The position numbers and the translations under genes were made by a program. Shown here one piece after another: positions 34,715 through 45,560 of a stretch of 64,000 nucleotides of DNA. Source of the DNA: Bettongia penicillata ogilbyi (Eukaryota > Chordata > Mammalia > Diprotodontia > Potoroidae); assembly GCA_023548195.1 (NCBI GenBank), contig JAJHZJ010000008.1:4736215-4800214 (forward strand), read 5' to 3'. Each line of letters opens with the position of its first letter. Positions within the stretch are counted from its first letter, which is position 1. The notes beneath the pieces were generated by a model. That model did not search any database, was not told the origin of the DNA, and saw nothing but the letters and a program-made list of their open reading frames with translations.

Positions 34715-35794
34715 GAGTACAGCACTTTAACAGCATCATCTTATAGTAATTTAAATAGCTCAGTTGAAATTCTTTCACCTCCTCTAACCTAGGACCCACT
34801 TGATTTCATTCTCCAGGATGTCTGGCTCTAGAGCAGTAACCATACCATTTGGTTATGGGTAGTGTTAAGATCTTTCTTGAATAGTTCTGTATTTTCTGGC
34901 CACCTATTCTTAATCTCTTCTACTTCTGTTAGGTCCCTAACATTTTTGTCTTTTATCAGGCCCATGTTCTCATGGAAAATTCTTTGAATATCTATTTTTT
35001 AAAGAGACTTCTTGTCTTTCTCATTCTATTGTTTTCTCCTATTTTTTTTTTTTTGCATTGCTCATTCAAGAAAATCTTCTTATCTCTCCTTGCTAATCTC
35101 TGCAATTCTTCATTTAGTTGGTCCTATTTTTGCCTTTTTCCTTTCCTTTTTTCCTCAGCTATTTGTAAAGCCTCATCAAACAAATATTTTGCTTCCCTGC
35201 TCTTCTTGTTCTTTGGAATGTTTTTTGTTGCTGTCTCCTGCGTTATATTGTGAACTGCTGTCTATAGTTCTTCAGGTACTCTGTCTACCAGATCTAATTT
35301 CTTAAATCTATTCATCACCTCCACATAAGGGATATTATTTAGTTCATACTTATGTACAATCTGATGGTTTTCCATACTTTCTTCAGTTTAAGTCTGAATT
35401 CTGCAATAAGAAGCTCATGATCTGAGCCTAACTCACTGTACAGAGCTTTTCCACCTTTGGCTGCAAAGTATGTAATAAGTCTGATTTCAGTATTGGCTAT
35501 CTGGTCATGTCCATGTGTAGAGATGCCTTTTGGGTTGTTGGAAAAGAGTGTTTGCTATGACCAGGGAATTATCTTGACAAAATTCTATTAGTCTCTGCCC
35601 TGCTTCATTTTGTACTCCAAGGCCAAACTTGCCTGTTATTCCAATAATCTTTTAATTTCCTACTGTAGCATTCTGTTCCCTTTGATGAATGTGACATCTT
35701 TTTCTTTTTTCTTTTTTCTTTTTTTTTTTTTTGGTGTTTTTCCTAGAAGATGCATGTCTTTATAGAACTGAGCAACTTTGGCCTTTGGCTTTGG

Positions 35795-36390
35795 TGATCC
35801 ACTGTAGAAGGAAATGACAAACCACTCCAGTCTCTTTGCCAAGAAAACCCCATGGATGGTATTAAAATGATAATAAATATAACATCAGAAGATAAGTCCC
35901 TCAGGTCAGAAGGTGGCCAACATGTTACTAGGGAAGAGTGGGTGACTAAGTAGATCGAGAAAGAATAAAGTGGCTAGACAAAAGCCAAAAGGAAGCTCAG
36001 CTGTGAATATGTCTGGTGCTGAAAAGAAAGGTTGATGCTGTAAAGATCTATTTTGCACAGGAGCCTGGAAGGTAAGATCTATGAGCCAAGGTTAGTGGTG
36101 AGGCAGGAGATGGAAAGTTTATAAATCGACATGTTGGTTGTCAGTGAATTTAAATGGACAGGAATGGGTGAATTTAATTCAAGTGATCATTACATATGCT
36201 GCTGTGGGCAAGAATTCCTTAGAAGAAATGGAGTAGCCCTCATAGTCAATAAAAGCATGAGAAGAGCAGTACTGGGGTATAATCTCCAAAATGACAGAAA
36301 GATTAGGTAAAAGACAACTATTTATTTTCTTTGCACGTGAGAAATTCTTAAAACACAAAAAGATTCGAAAATATGACATAAAACATGAAG
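35795..36390 (+). pseudogene. Inverted 5' part of the RTE LINE
   Basis: Plus-strand RTE 5' sequence: 'gaaggaaatgacaaaccact', 'tttgccaagaaaacccc', then the start of the endonuclease ('gtgggcaagaattccttaga', 'ggagtagccctcatagtcaa', 'ggggtataatctccaaaatg'). It lies head-to-head with the minus-strand RTE, and its coding part stops just upstream of where the other part begins. The simplest reading is one insertion with a 5' inversion. Confidence 0.65.
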
Positions 36391-36974
36391 CAGTAACCAA
36401 TCATTATGTTCTCCCAAGAGGTTGATATTTAAAATACCAAAACATTAAGCATTTTATGAGATGGCTAAGCAGTTGTTTCATCTCTATCTAGGCTCTGCCC
36501 TGTCCAAAAAACTCCCTCAAGGTCCATGTCTTCTGCTAAGCCAAGATAAGAGTTGTACCCATCCTCTTGCCAGTGTCCAGTTAGTTTGTATTGTATTGTA
36601 GTTGCAGTAAGCACTTCCCACAGCTAGCAGCTAGCATTGACAGGCATCTAGGAGCTTCTTACTCGTGGAACTGCCTTCAAACTCAGTATTTCTGTTTAAT
36701 CACCTGTGTTCAGGGAAAAAGAGAGCAAGAAATATATTGCTTTTGGTATTTATGTTTATATCATCTAGCACAATACCTTTCACATAGTAAAGGCAACTGA
36801 GGGAGGAAAGCAGGATGAAATCAAGTGCTCAGGCTCACTCAGACAACACATAACTTTAGGGGGTGTGGTGGGGAGAGGAGCCACTCCTCCAATAGCAAGT
36901 CCAAAAGATAGGCACTTACAAAGTTCTCACATACTAAGCATACAACAACACTAGAGGTTGGAACCATTTCTTTT
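36391..36974. other. No feature seen
   Basis: Unassigned sequence before the HAL1 target site. The short frames are unremarkable. Confidence 0.5.
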
Positions 36975-36989
36975 AAGAAATGAACACTG

Positions 36990-37457
36990 GAGGGGAGGGA
37001 AGCGGAGCGTCTCCGTGACTTGGGCCCCCTCGGGAGGAAGCGGTGGGGGCAGAGGGGTGGGCGGCTGCTGAGGCGGCAGCGGCCCAGGACTCAGGAATCC
37101 CCCAGCAGCAGGTAGGATCTTCAATACTGAAGGTCTTTCCAACCTGAGGGAGCTGAGCCTGGGAGACGGCCCTGCCCCCACCCCGCTCTATTACTGAAGG
37201 CCTCTGAATAAAACCCCTGAGGGAGCTGAGCATAGGAGGCGGGCCCCCCCACCCCGCCCCCACCTGCTCCGTTCCTGAAAGTCTCTGCAGAAAGCCCCTG
37301 AGGGAACCAGCTTGGGAGGCGGCCCTGCCCCCACCCCTGCGCCAGAACTAAAGCTTGCCACGGAAAGCGCATTTGAATCTCAGAGGCCAAGCACTAGCTG
37401 GGCGGATCCAGGCAGAGGTGGAAAGGAATCTCAGAAGTCAAGCAACTGGCTGGGAAA
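36990..37457 (+). repeat. HAL1 5' UTR with about three 70-80-bp monomers
   Basis: GC-rich repeats, each carrying 'tgaaggtctctgcataaa'-like, 'ccctgagggaactgagcctg'-like and 'ggcggccctgcccccacccc'-like modules, begin near 37127, 37192 and 37275. The HAL1 unit at 50352 has one such monomer and the unit at 51351 has two, so copy number varies. Comparable to monomer arrays in some L1 promoters. Confidence 0.75.
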
Positions 37458-38564
37458 ATGCCTAGAAAAGGGAAGAAAAATAAGACTATAGAGAGTTTTT
37501 TCCAACAAGTGCAAATGATCCCGACCTTCGGATCTGATGGCGAGGACGAGAACATATTCTTGCCATCAGGGAAAGATGTGGAGGGCAGGGCCTTAGTACC
37601 CCAGACACCCCAGGGGGGTGGCGGGTGGGCTCAGGCCTTGGAAGAGCTTAAAAAGGATTTTGAAAAGCAAGTTAGACAGGTGGAGGAAAGACTGGGAAGA
37701 GAAATGACAAAGATGCAAGAAAAGTATGAAAAACAAGTCAATACCTTGGTAAAGGAGACCCAAAAAAATGCTGAGGAAATTAACACCTTGAAAAATAGGC
37801 TCTCTCAATTGGCAAAGGAGGTTCAAAAAGCCAATGAGGAGAAGAATGCGTTCAAAAGCAGAATGAGCCAAATGGAAAAAGAGGCTCAAAAGCTCACTGA
37901 AGAGAATAGTTCTCTCAAAATTAGAATGGAACAGATGGAGTCTAATGACTTTCTGAGAAACCAAGAAATCACAAAACAAAACCAAAAGAACGAAAAAATG
38001 GAAGAGAATGTGAAATATCTCATGGGAAAAACAACTGACCTGGAAAATAGATCCAGAAGAGACAATTTAAAAATTATGGGACTACCTGAAAGCCATGATC
38101 AAAAAAAGAGCCTAGACATCATCTTGCATGAAATTATCAAGGAAAACTGCCCTGACATTCTAGAACCAGAGGGCAAAATAAGTATTGAAAGAATCCATCG
38201 ATCACCACCTGAAAGAGATCCAAAAAGAGAAACTCCTAGGAACATTGTGGCCAAATTCCAGAACTCCCAGCTCAAGGAAAAAATCTTGCAAGCAGCTAGA
38301 AAGAAACAATTCCAGTACTGTGGAAATACAATCAGGATAACTCAAGATCTAGCAGCTTCTACACTAAGGGATCGAAGGGCATGGAATAGGATATTCCAGA
38401 AGGCAAAGGAACTAGGACTCAAACCAAGAATCACCTACCCAGCTAAACTGAGTATAATACTTCAAGGGAAAATATGGTCTTTCAATGAAACAGAGGACTT
38501 TCAATCATTCTTAATGAAAAGACCAGAGCTGAAAAGAAAATTTGACTTTCAAACACAAGAATGA
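37458..38564 (+). CDS. HAL1/L1-type ORF1 protein, uninterrupted, 368 aa
   Basis: An RNA-binding chaperone of the L1 ORF1p family that coats element RNA as trimers in cytoplasmic particles. The N-terminus is basic (MPRKGKKNKTIESFF). A heptad-rich coiled coil spans about residues 55-190, with repeated 'QLAKEVQKANEEK' and 'QMEKEAQKL' type segments. The RRM follows at about 195-285 ('DLENRSRRDNLKIMGLPES', then 'ERIHRSPPERDPKRETPR'). The C-terminal domain at about 285-368 contains 'ILQAARKKQF', 'IRITQDLAASTLRDRRAWN' and 'ITYPAKLSII'. The ATG follows 'ctgggaaa', shared with the copies at 51008 and 52080 (the latter mutated to ATA). No ORF2 follows. It is a transposon protein, not a host gene, though its openness is notable in an element with a mutated target duplication. 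Confidence 0.9.
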   Translation: MPRKGKKNKTIESFFQQVQMIPTFGSDGEDENIFLPSGKDVEGRALVPQTPQGGGGWAQALEELKKDFEKQVRQVEERLGREMTKMQEKYEKQVNTLVKETQKNAEEINTLKNRLSQLAKEVQKANEEKNAFKSRMSQMEKEAQKLTEENSSLKIRMEQMESNDFLRNQEITKQNQKNEKMEENVKYLMGKTTDLENRSRRDNLKIMGLPESHDQKKSLDIILHEIIKENCPDILEPEGKISIERIHRSPPERDPKRETPRNIVAKFQNSQLKEKILQAARKKQFQYCGNTIRITQDLAASTLRDRRAWNRIFQKAKELGLKPRITYPAKLSIILQGKIWSFNETEDFQSFLMKRPELKRKFDFQTQE

Positions 38565-39606
38565 GAAGAAGCATGAAAAAGTAAACAGCAAAGAGAAGTA
38601 TTAAGGGACTTACCAGAAATGAACTGTTCACATTCCTATAGGGAAAGACAATATTTCTAACTCTTAAAACTTTTCAGTATCTGGGTAGTTGGTGGGACCA
38701 CACATACACATGTACACGCATGCACACACATACACACATGCATACACATATAGAGACAGAGAGCACAGATTGAACTGAATAGGATGGGACCATACCTTAA
38801 AAGAAATTAAGGTAAATGGTGAGAGAGAAATGTAGTGAGAGGAAAGAGGCGGAAATGAAAGGGGGTAACTATATGTCATTTAAGAGGCAAGTAGGAGATT
38901 TTTTTAGTGGAGGGGAAAAGAGGAGAGCTGAGGAAAAAAAAAAAACCAAGAAGTTACCCTCATCACACTTGACTAAACGAAGGAGTGAAATGCACACTCA
39001 TTTTGGTATGAAAACCTATCTTACAGTATAAGAAAGTGGGGGAGAAGGAGATATTGCGGGGGGGGGGGATGATGGAAGGGAGGGCAAAGGGAGGAGGGAG
39101 TAATTGAAAGTCAACACTTCGGGGGGGGGGGAAGGATCAAAAGACAGAAGAGAAACAATGAGGGGCAGGTTAGGAGGGATGGTAATTCAGTTAGTCTTAC
39201 ACAACACGACTATCAGGAAGGTCATTTGCAAAGCTACACAGATATGGCCTATAATGAATTGCCTGCCGTACCAAAGGGAATGGGTGGGGAGGGAGGGATG
39301 GGAAGAATTTGTAACTCAAAGTTTTAGGAACAATTGTTTAGTATTGTTGTTGCAACTAGGAAAGAAGACATACAGTTAATGAGGAATAGAAAGTCATCCG
39401 GCCCTACAAGAGAAAAGAGAAGATGGAGACAAGAGAAGGGAGGGATGACAGAAGAGAGGACAGATTGGAGATAGGGAAAATTAGATTGTTTGGGGTATTG
39501 GGGTGGGGGGGAGGGGATAAAAGGGGGAAAATTTGGAACCCAAAAATTTGTGAAAATGAATGTTAAAAGTTAAATAAATAAATAAATAAATAAATGAATG
39601 AATGAA

Positions 39607-39660
<54 letters not shown>
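38565..39660 (+). other. HAL1 3' region, related to the L1 inter-ORF spacer
   Basis: Runs of 'gaactgttcacattcctat', 'aaggtaaatggtgagagaga' and 'ggcggaaatgaaaggggg' align with 'aaactgtttacatctctat', 'aaggtaaatgatatgatg' and 'gaggcagaaaaaggtaaat' in the spacer between ORF1 and ORF2 of the L1 at 45561-46158. The last 100 bp (G-rich, then 'tttgtgaaaatgaatgtta') resemble an L1 3' end. A (CA)n block is at 38698-38750. G runs could form quadruplexes. Confidence 0.65.
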
Positions 39661-39661
<1 letters not shown>

Positions 39662-39662
39662 A
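39571..39662 (+). repeat. (AAAT)n tail of HAL1
   Basis: About 20 AAAT/AATG units replace a plain poly(A). The same AAAT motif ends the other HAL1 near 54190. Confidence 0.92.
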
Positions 39663-39677
39663 AAGAGATGAGCACTG

Positions 39678-40189
39678 AATTCTCTACTCTTCCTAGCTTG
39701 ATGGGCAATCCTCTTTGACAAAGTAGAGTACCAAAGCCTAAGGAGAAAAAGTTAGTGAAGCCCTTTCTCTTCCTCTGATTGCTGCCATCCCACCTGCCTA
39801 GGGAAGATAAAGAGAATCAATAGTCCTGCCTAAGCATCCTGTGTTCTCTTCTTGACTCCATCTCCACTACGTCCAATTTTCTCCCTGCAATGTGCTTTCC
39901 CAGCCCAGGCCCTGTTGCTCTAGCTTCACACAGCTGCAAGGTCTCACAAAGTCTGGTCTGAAATCAGCGGCCAGGCAGTGAGTATGTGCCAATAATGTGA
40001 TGCCACCACAAGAGGGACAAAAGAAGCTGTGGGACTGTGGGCTGTGTAACTGGGGGAGAATGAGAGAAGAGGAGAAAGTGGCCTCCCTAGGAGAGGACTC
40101 TCATGCTGAGATTTCTACTGCTATGCTCACTTCTCTTACGCTTGGTGAGACACTGAGAAGAAACTTCAGCTGTTCTTCTAATTTCTAGT
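39678..40189. other. No feature seen
   Basis: Unassigned sequence with no repeat or domain that I can name. Confidence 0.5.
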
Positions 40190-40490
40190 TTCACTACCTC
40201 AGGGCTCAAAACAAATAAGATATTTTATTGACGTATACTATAAAAGAAGGGGAAAGGACAACCAAATCAGGAATGTGCTAACTTCTCCTGAACACAAATG
40301 AGTCCGCAATAATGGGAGGAGGCTTAGTAAGTAGAAGTAAGAGCCTCTCTGAGCCAGTGGGAAAATGCAGTTAGTGAGCATGTGCCACTACCATCTTATA
40401 CGCCATGTGCTCAATAGTTTTTAATAAGATTTTTTTAATGTAGTCACCCAGACTGATAGCACAAATAGCTGACTTCCCACAGCGCCCCCT
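40190..40490 (-). mobile_element. Putative solo LTR, minus strand (family shared with 56625-56975)
   Basis: Shares 'tgccactaccatcttatac', 'caatagtttttaataagat', 'acccagactgatagcac' and 'aaatagctgacttcccacag' with the stretch at 56870-56975. In minus orientation an AATAAA-like signal lies near its 3' end ('tattttattg' on plus). No internal retroviral genes adjoin it. The class is unknown. Confidence 0.5.
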
Positions 40491-41629
40491 TTGGTGCTAA
40501 CCATATGCATAGTGCAGCTCCACAGCTGGATTTATATTGCTTCTCTATCCTCAACTGAATCTCTGCTGCTTGTGTCAAATCACCTTGAGTAAATATTAGT
40601 GGCTATAAGCTAGGTTAAATTTACAATAGGAAACAGGTGCAGTGCGGCCATGAGTAACACAAAAACCAAAATCCCATGTTTCCTTCAATGTTATAAAAAT
40701 TGAATATGCTTAAGTAGAACCTAGTCCTGTGCATCCCTGAAGGAGATAAAATGTATTAAATAAGCCCTATAAGTAAACTAAGCAAAGGTACAGATTAATC
40801 TACATTTAAAAGGCTCATATGAGACTAATTTGAGAGAGGATATTTACGTATTACCAGTTAGCTAGGGTGACTGACAGCAAATTAATTTACTTTAGGAAGC
40901 TCAGACTTTCTCTTATTAAACAGTTAATGTTATTATTCCATAATTCAGGTTTTAGTCAGATGAGGTTAATATAAAGAGAAGATTAAAAAAATGTGGGCAA
41001 AATTGCCCTGATCCCAAAACAATAAATAAAAGGAATTAGTGCATACTTCTCTTCCAGGCAAAACATGGGGAAAAAAGCCAAAAGTAATATAGTTATGATC
41101 ATCAATATTAAATAGCATCGTCTCTTTGTAACTCTCAATGTCCATGTAATCAGTACATTTTGACTCTCAGATGTCTCCTGTAGTCATCTGAGAACACTGG
41201 AACATCTGGAACCATTGTCCCTTGGACATTATGGAATAGGCTTTGCTTTCAGGGCAGCTCTGAAGGGGGTTCCTCCTAACAGATCCTCTCTTCTGGTTGC
41301 AAATCACTTGTAGAGATTCCTTAGGCAATTCTCCTAAAATCTGTCAGCAACAAGATTCAACATAACTCAACTTTCTAAATTTGGATTTTCCAGTAACCAT
41401 GTAATGAAAAACAGCTCAAACCTTATGGATTTAATCCTAATGATGACAGAGCTATGAGAAGAACATCAAATTAGAAATCCATAATTAATCTGAAACTTCA
41501 GAGAATTTTAGATTTTGCATACCACGTGTTCTTTCTATCTTTATGTGACCCTTGTACTTATATGGGTAATGCTATCAATGAGCTGAAGGAAGAATCTTTA
41601 AAAAAAAAAAAGGAGAAGAAGAAGAAGGA
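40491..41629. other. No feature seen; AT-leaning
   Basis: Unassigned. A purine-rich run at 41598-41630 directly precedes the L1 fragment. Confidence 0.5.
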
Positions 41630-42250
41630 AAAGGCCTCACGTGTACAAAAATATTTATAGCAACTCTCTTTGTGGTGGCCAAGAACTAGAAATCAAGGGA
41701 ATGCCCATCAACTGGGGAATGGCTGAACAAGTTGTAGTATATAAATTTAATGGAATACTGTTGTACTATAAGAAATGACGAATAAGAAGACTTCATAGAG
41801 TCCTGGAAGGACTTATATGAACTGATGCTGAGTGAAAGGAGCAGAACCAGGAGAACATTGTACACAGTAAAAGCCATAGTGTGCAAGGACTGTTTCTGAT
41901 AGCCCTTCACAGCAATGCAAGGACCTAAAACATTCCCAAAGGACTCTTGAGGCAAAATGCCATCCACATACAGAGAAAGAACTATGGAATCAGAATGCAG
42001 GATGAAGCAGACTGTTTTCTCTTGTATTGTGTTTTGTTTTGGCTTGCTTTTTCTCATGGTTTCTCCCATTTGTTTTAATTCTTCTGTGCAACTAAAGTGA
42101 AAGTGTGTTCAATAAGAATGTCTGTGTAGAACTCATAGAAGATTGCAAGTCATCTCAGGGATGGATGGGATAGGGAAGGGGAGAAAATTTAAAACTTAGG
42201 GAAGTGATTGTTGAAAACTGAAAATAAATTAATTAAATTTTTAAAAAAGA
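41630..42250 (+). mobile_element. 5'-truncated L1 (ORF2 end and 3' UTR)
   Basis: 'gtgtacaaaaatatttatag', 'caactctctttgtggtggcc' and 'atcaactggggaatggctga' encode the last ORF2 residues. The 3' UTR follows ('gctgagtgaaaggagcagaa', 'aaaatgccatccacatac') and ends in an A-rich tail. The 127-codon minus frame here is a shadow. Confidence 0.85.
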
Positions 42251-43840
42251 TCCATGAGAGTGTGACTAGAAAAATGAGTCTCGTCTCTTAATGTTTTCAG
42301 AGAGAGACTTCAAAATGGGGGGAGGGAGAGGGATGATTTGAAGATTCTTTACAATTATCAGTGCAATTTGTATGTCAAATCTTTAATCCAGTTTTGAGAA
42401 CCTATTACTAAAACATTACTCAAGGTCTGTATATCCCACTAGAAACATTTGGAAACCAATTACATACATTTATACACATACACATCCTGGTTCTCAGAGA
42501 AAACAGTCCAATCTTATTGCTTTCTTGAAGTATATTACATTAAATTTTAAAAACTTTTGCATCTTTGCAGAAAATTTCATATTATTCACAGAGTTCCATA
42601 GCCAGGCTCAGAATTTGCCAGGTGGGAAAATTTCCTGTTCAGGAAGGAAACAGCACAGTGGGGAAAGTGAGTCAAGAGGCTTCTACCTTTGCCTATGCAA
42701 AGTCATTCCCTTAACTTTCCTGGGCACAGACATCCATCTGTAGCAATTCTCAGGTAGTACTCCCTTTGGGCAGTACATTCCACTTGAATGGTGGATTATT
42801 AGCTAAATGACAGTTCAGACAATCATACCTGAAATCAAAACTTAGAGCAATATAAAACTAAGGTCCTAAGAGATTTTACCTCAAATATCAAATCTGATTA
42901 GTCACAGCTTAGGGTTAGGTTATTATTATTTTTCTCATGTTGCAATAATAGTCAATAAAGAGCACATCTTATTTATCCTTCCATTATTAATGAAGAATAA
43001 TCACATTCTAGAGTTTCACAATACAGTGAATATATATGATAGCTCACTCAACCTTCCCCCCAAAAAATACTGACTACAGTAAGTCTCCAGATTAACATAT
43101 CTTTATGCTTGTTAGTCTCTAAGGTATAAATGAAATCTTTGAATCTAAGGTCTGTTGTTACTAAATTGGCTCAAAGATGTAACGTCAGTACGTATTATTT
43201 ATTAGCAGATGGAGAAGGAAATGGCAAGCTGCTCCAGTATATTTTTCAAGAAAACCCCAATTGGAGTCATGATGAGTCAGGCATGACTAAAATGACGCAC
43301 AAAAACAATTTCATAATTTTCATAAGTGATGGTCATATAATCTCAGGACAATCTTTACTATAAGCAAACTTGTAAGTTTTCCCACTTTGGCTGAGAGTGG
43401 TCCTAGTTTCTCCAACTTCATTATCTTAGAATTGTACAACATGCTGTCAACAGAGCTGATAAGATTCTGTGATTTTGCTCAAATAGAAAGTCTGAAGGAA
43501 CCACATAGATAAGGATAACTAAAGAGACTTTTGCTGCTTTTCTCCCAGTAACATATTCAAGCAAAAATCAATCTCATTAAATATTTAACAGTTTTCAGAC
43601 ATTTTGACCATATTCTCTTAACAGCTTAACTCATAATCTCACAGCATCCAGAATAAAAGAGAAGTTACTTTTCTAACAGCATTTCTAATGCAATGATTTC
43701 TTCAAATTTTGAAACAGAAAAAAATTTAGAAAAACAATAATAACATATACAATATCATATCTTCAAAACATTAAACAGAGCTTATTACCAGTCAAGTGAT
43801 ACCAGTTTGGTTGAATGCAGTTCCAAATTATCTTACATAA
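42251..43840. other. No gene seen; isolated SINE/RTE tail at 43205-43290
   Basis: Mostly unassigned AT-rich sequence. 'gatggagaaggaaatggcaa', 'caagaaaaccccaattggag' and 'gatgagtcaggcatgact' at 43205-43290 are a SINE/RTE 3' end with no recognisable body. Confidence 0.6.
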
Positions 43841-44509
43841 AAAAATCATTTGAAGATTGCAAAGTAATTAGTAATTGCTATCTCCCTCCCCTTGTTGACC
43901 TTGAAGAGCCAAGAGAATATTTCCCAGGAAAAATCCTGGAATAGTGGGATCAGTCAAAGGGATAAACACTCTCTTAGCCCATGAGGCTAGGAAAATCGCT
44001 AAGGGTGGTGCCTCTCACTCTGGCTGAAGGGGACCAGTGCAGGACCAGAGCTGTCCCAAACAAGCCCACTTCAGGAAATGTGGAGGAGATCCTGAGCCCC
44101 AGGGGAGTGGAGCCCACAAATGCCAATACCAAAACCCCAGGCATGCCTCAGTACCCCAGGAGAATCAGGAAGACAGTAGTGCAAATGGGTTCACCAACCA
44201 CTGAGCTTGTCTATGCTCTAGCTCAGCAGAAGAGAACTCCTATGGCCAGACCAACCCTCCCCCACACTTAACACAGCTAAAGGTAACCAGGGTAACTCCA
44301 GGGAAACCCAGAAAGACTTCATCTAGCCTCTGCCTTTGAACACCAGTCAGCTCAGCACCAGCTAAGCTGCAGCATTTTACCTTCCAGCTGAAAGAACCAG
44401 AGACCACAACACACAAAGCCTCGAGTTTTAGGCACAAGAGCTGTGGGACAGAGCCCCTGTGCTCCATAAGCAGAGGTCGAGTTTAAAAACCAGGAGAAAG
44501 ATGATCATC

Positions 44510-45560
44510 ATGAACAAGAAGCAAGCCAGAAAAGAAAAGAGTATAGAATCTTTTTATGGGAACAAGGACCCAAACACGAATACCAAAGAGGTCAGCACTG
44601 AGACTGTATTCCCATATGAAACTTCATAAGGGAGTATGTACTGGTCTCAAAATCAAAGAGCATTCTTGGAAGAGATCAAAAAAGATTTTAAAAGCCAAAT
44701 TAGAGAAATAAAAGAAAAACTGGCCAATGATATTAAAAATATGAGAAAAGAATTCACTGAAGAGGACAGTTCCTTAAAAAGGAAAATTGGACAAATGGAA
44801 AAGGAGGTACAAAAACTAACTGGAGAAAATAACTCCTTAAAAGGAACAATTGGAATGATGCAAAAGGAGATACAAAAGTTAAGTGAAGAAAACAATTTGA
44901 TAAAAATTAGAATCAGGCAAGTAGAAGCTGATGACTCTATGAGACCTCAAGAATCAATCAAACAGAATCTAAAAAAGGAAAAGGTAGAAGATAATGTAAA
45001 ATATCTAACTGGAAAAACTACTGACCTGGAAAAAAGATCCAGGAGAGAAAATCTAAGAATTCTTGATCTACCAGAAAGTCATGATGAAGAAAAGAGCCTG
45101 GACAGTGCCTTCCAAGAAATCACCAAGGAAGCCTGCCTAGAAGTCCTAGATCCAGAGGGCAATATAGGCATCGAAAGAATCCACTGTTCACCTCCTGAAA
45201 GGGATCTTAAACTAAAAACTCCAAGGAATATCATTGCCAAGTTCCAGTACTATCAAGTGAAGGAGAAAATACTGCAGGCAGCCAGAAAGAAGCAATTCAA
45301 ATATCGAGGAGCTACAGTCAGGATCACACAGAACCTGGCAGCTTCTACATTAAAAGATCGAAGGGATTGGAATATGATATTCCATAAGGCAAAGGATCTG
45401 GAACTAGAACCAAGGATCAATTACCCACAAGGTTGAGTATAATATTTCAGGCAAGGAGATGGATATTCAATGAAATAAGGGATTTCCAGACCTTCCTGAT
45501 GAAAAGGCCAGAGTTCAATAGAAAATTCAGTCTTCAAACACAGGTTTCAATTGAGGCATA
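44510..45560 (+). pseudogene. L1 ORF1 pseudogene
   Basis: The likely native start at 44510 gives a basic N-terminus (MNKKQARKEKSIESFYG) parallel to the HAL1 ORF1 start. An in-frame TAA at 44627 interrupts it at codon 40, leaving 44636-45436 as the longest open stretch (266 codons). That part holds the coiled coil, the RRM ('DLEKRSRRENLRILDLPES', 'RIHCSPPERDLKLKTPR') and the start of the C-terminal domain ('AARKKQFKYRG', 'NLAASTLKDRRDWN'). A one-base loss near 45427 shifts the frame, and the true end is about 45560. Non-functional, from the same lineage as the HAL1 ORF1s but more diverged. Confidence 0.88.

Larger units (their letters stand above)
32215..35790 (-). pseudogene. RTE (BovB-like) LINE, endonuclease to 3' end, minus strand, interrupted
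   Basis: Minus-strand translation gives endonuclease remnants at 35660-35842 ('KVAQFYKDMHLLGKTPKK') and a GSDHELLIA-like block near 35400-35450. The reverse transcriptase is recognisable at 33334-33516 ('DYSKAFNCVNHNQMW', 'LLRNFYVG'), 32849-33046 ('FIFLGSKITADSDCSHEIK', 'SILKSRDI') and 32449-32805 ('RLPRVPWIAQSNQS'). The 3' tail is at 32215-32345. Frames are broken in many places, so it is dead. A SINE (32346-32600) and a truncated L1 (33824-34714) interrupt it. Its 5' portion appears inverted at 35795-36390. Confidence 0.8.
36975..39677 (+). mobile_element. HAL1 (half-LINE) retrotransposon, 5'-truncated UTR, complete ORF1
   Basis: Insertion flanked by AAGAAATGAACACTG (36975-36989) and AAGAGATGAGCACTG (39663-39677), a 15-bp target duplication with two mismatches. 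The body has a GC-rich 5' UTR beginning inside the UTR of the 50.35-kb element, then ORF1 (37458-38564), then a CA-repeat and polypurine 3' region with long G runs (39056-39068 and 39120-39132), and an (AAAT)n tail (39571-39660). No ORF2 is present. It must have been mobilised by L1 proteins. Confidence 0.9.

Noticed and set aside
37458..38564. Host gene encoding a coiled-coil protein
   Set aside because: Sequence, flanking target duplication, UTR and tail identify it as HAL1 ORF1. Domestication is possible but unproven.
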